DNA from: Marinobacter piscis
Lineage (GTDB): Bacteria; Pseudomonadota; Gammaproteobacteria; Pseudomonadales; Oleiphilaceae
Reading direction: 5' to 3'
NCBI RefSeq assembly: GCF_007671655.1
Contig: NZ_VCGX01000002.1
Coordinates: 248,001 to 312,000 of the forward strand
Length of the DNA: 64,000 nucleotides
The notes under the pieces are model-generated. The model saw nothing but the letters and a program-made list of their open reading frames with translations. It did not search any database and was not told the origin of the DNA. Shown here in pieces: positions 63,789-64,000 of this stretch (position 1 is the stretch's first letter; each line of letters starts with the position of its first letter). Position numbers and translations under genes: made by a program.

Positions 63789-64000
63789 ATGCCCCTGACC
63801 GAAACCCGACCTGCCGGAAAGCGCATTCCGGCGGTGGAAGTGCTGGGGTCCAGAGCGTTCGATAGCTGGACCCACACCCGCAATGGTGCCCCCAGAGGCT
63901 ACATTGATGCGGACACGCTGAAAGAACTGTGGATTCATACTGGTACCGCCTGCAATCTGGCTTGTCCGTTCTGTCTGGAAGGCAGTCACCCCGGCGATGG
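63789..64000 (+). CDS. Radical SAM protein, N-terminal part (continues beyond window)
   Basis: Seventy codons are visible. The radical SAM cluster motif CxxxCxxC is present as CNLACPFC, after the strand LKELWIHTGTA. I prefer ATG 63789, spaced correctly behind AAGGAG; ATG 63768 overlaps the previous stop in ATGA and would add seven residues. The tight spacing suggests co-transcription with the TVP38-flavoprotein. The specific reaction cannot be told from this part. Confidence 0.85.
   Translation, partial: MPLTETRPAGKRIPAVEVLGSRAFDSWTHTRNGAPRGYIDADTLKELWIHTGTACNLACPFCLEGSHPGD

Overview
The window looks like chromosome from a motile marine gammaproteobacterium close to Marinobacter. The basis is gene content and order: smc-zipA-ligA; flgA-flgM-flgN next to cheV-cheR; gacA-uvrC-pgsA; and protein sequences closest in style to Pseudomonas and Marinobacter. 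I could run no database search, so the genus is an inference. No insertion sequence, prophage or CRISPR array was seen, and no stretch over 300 bases lacks a gene or RNA.

Layout. 1-8.3 kb: 3' part of smc, then zipA, ligA and a large beta-rich lipoprotein (+). 8.3-13.4 kb (-): CBS protein, mnmC, ppiA, flgN, flgM, flgA. 13.5-16.5 kb (+): cheV, cheR, an MFS permease. Good sigma-28 (FliA) promoters precede flgM and cheV. 16.5-18.5 kb: isochorismatase-like hydrolase, tRNA-Ser(GGA), and a divergent CDF metal transporter/MerR regulator pair with a 19-bp-spacer MerR promoter. 18.6-23.1 kb: lldD and a TAXI-type TRAP transporter. 23.1-26.1 kb: small housekeeping genes and azlCD. 26.2-29.2 kb: gacA-uvrC-pgsA. 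29.2-36.3 kb (-): an MCE lipid-transport operon downstream of thiBPQ, which has a TPP riboswitch. 36.3-40.1 kb (+): an SbcD/SbcC-like (YhaO/YhaN-like) pair. 40.2-40.4 kb: tRNA-Gly(GCC) and tRNA-Cys(GCA).

From 40.4 kb the content is more accessory: a renalase-like flavoprotein, a divergent SDR/Baeyer-Villiger-type monooxygenase pair, small stress-type genes and a GMC oxidoreductase remnant. Next (46.2-54.2 kb) comes a complex I-like locus in the order A, B/D-like, H, J, K, L, M, N. It has no NADH module (EFG), no NuoI or NuoC, and no recognisable Fe-S ligand set in its single peripheral subunit. Its nuoM is damaged by a heptamer expansion and an internal deletion. The rest is an M23 peptidase, SelO, a DUF1206 remnant, a stress-type membrane protein, a TVP38 protein, a polar amino acid ABC transporter, a TVP38-flavin reductase fusion and the start of a radical SAM gene.

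The most interesting features are the complex I-like module without visible electron-input chemistry, and three genes within 14 kb (GMC oxidoreductase, nuoM, DUF1206) that each keep both ends of the family but have lost the middle. They suggest ongoing deletional decay, or a shared assembly artefact that should be excluded first.
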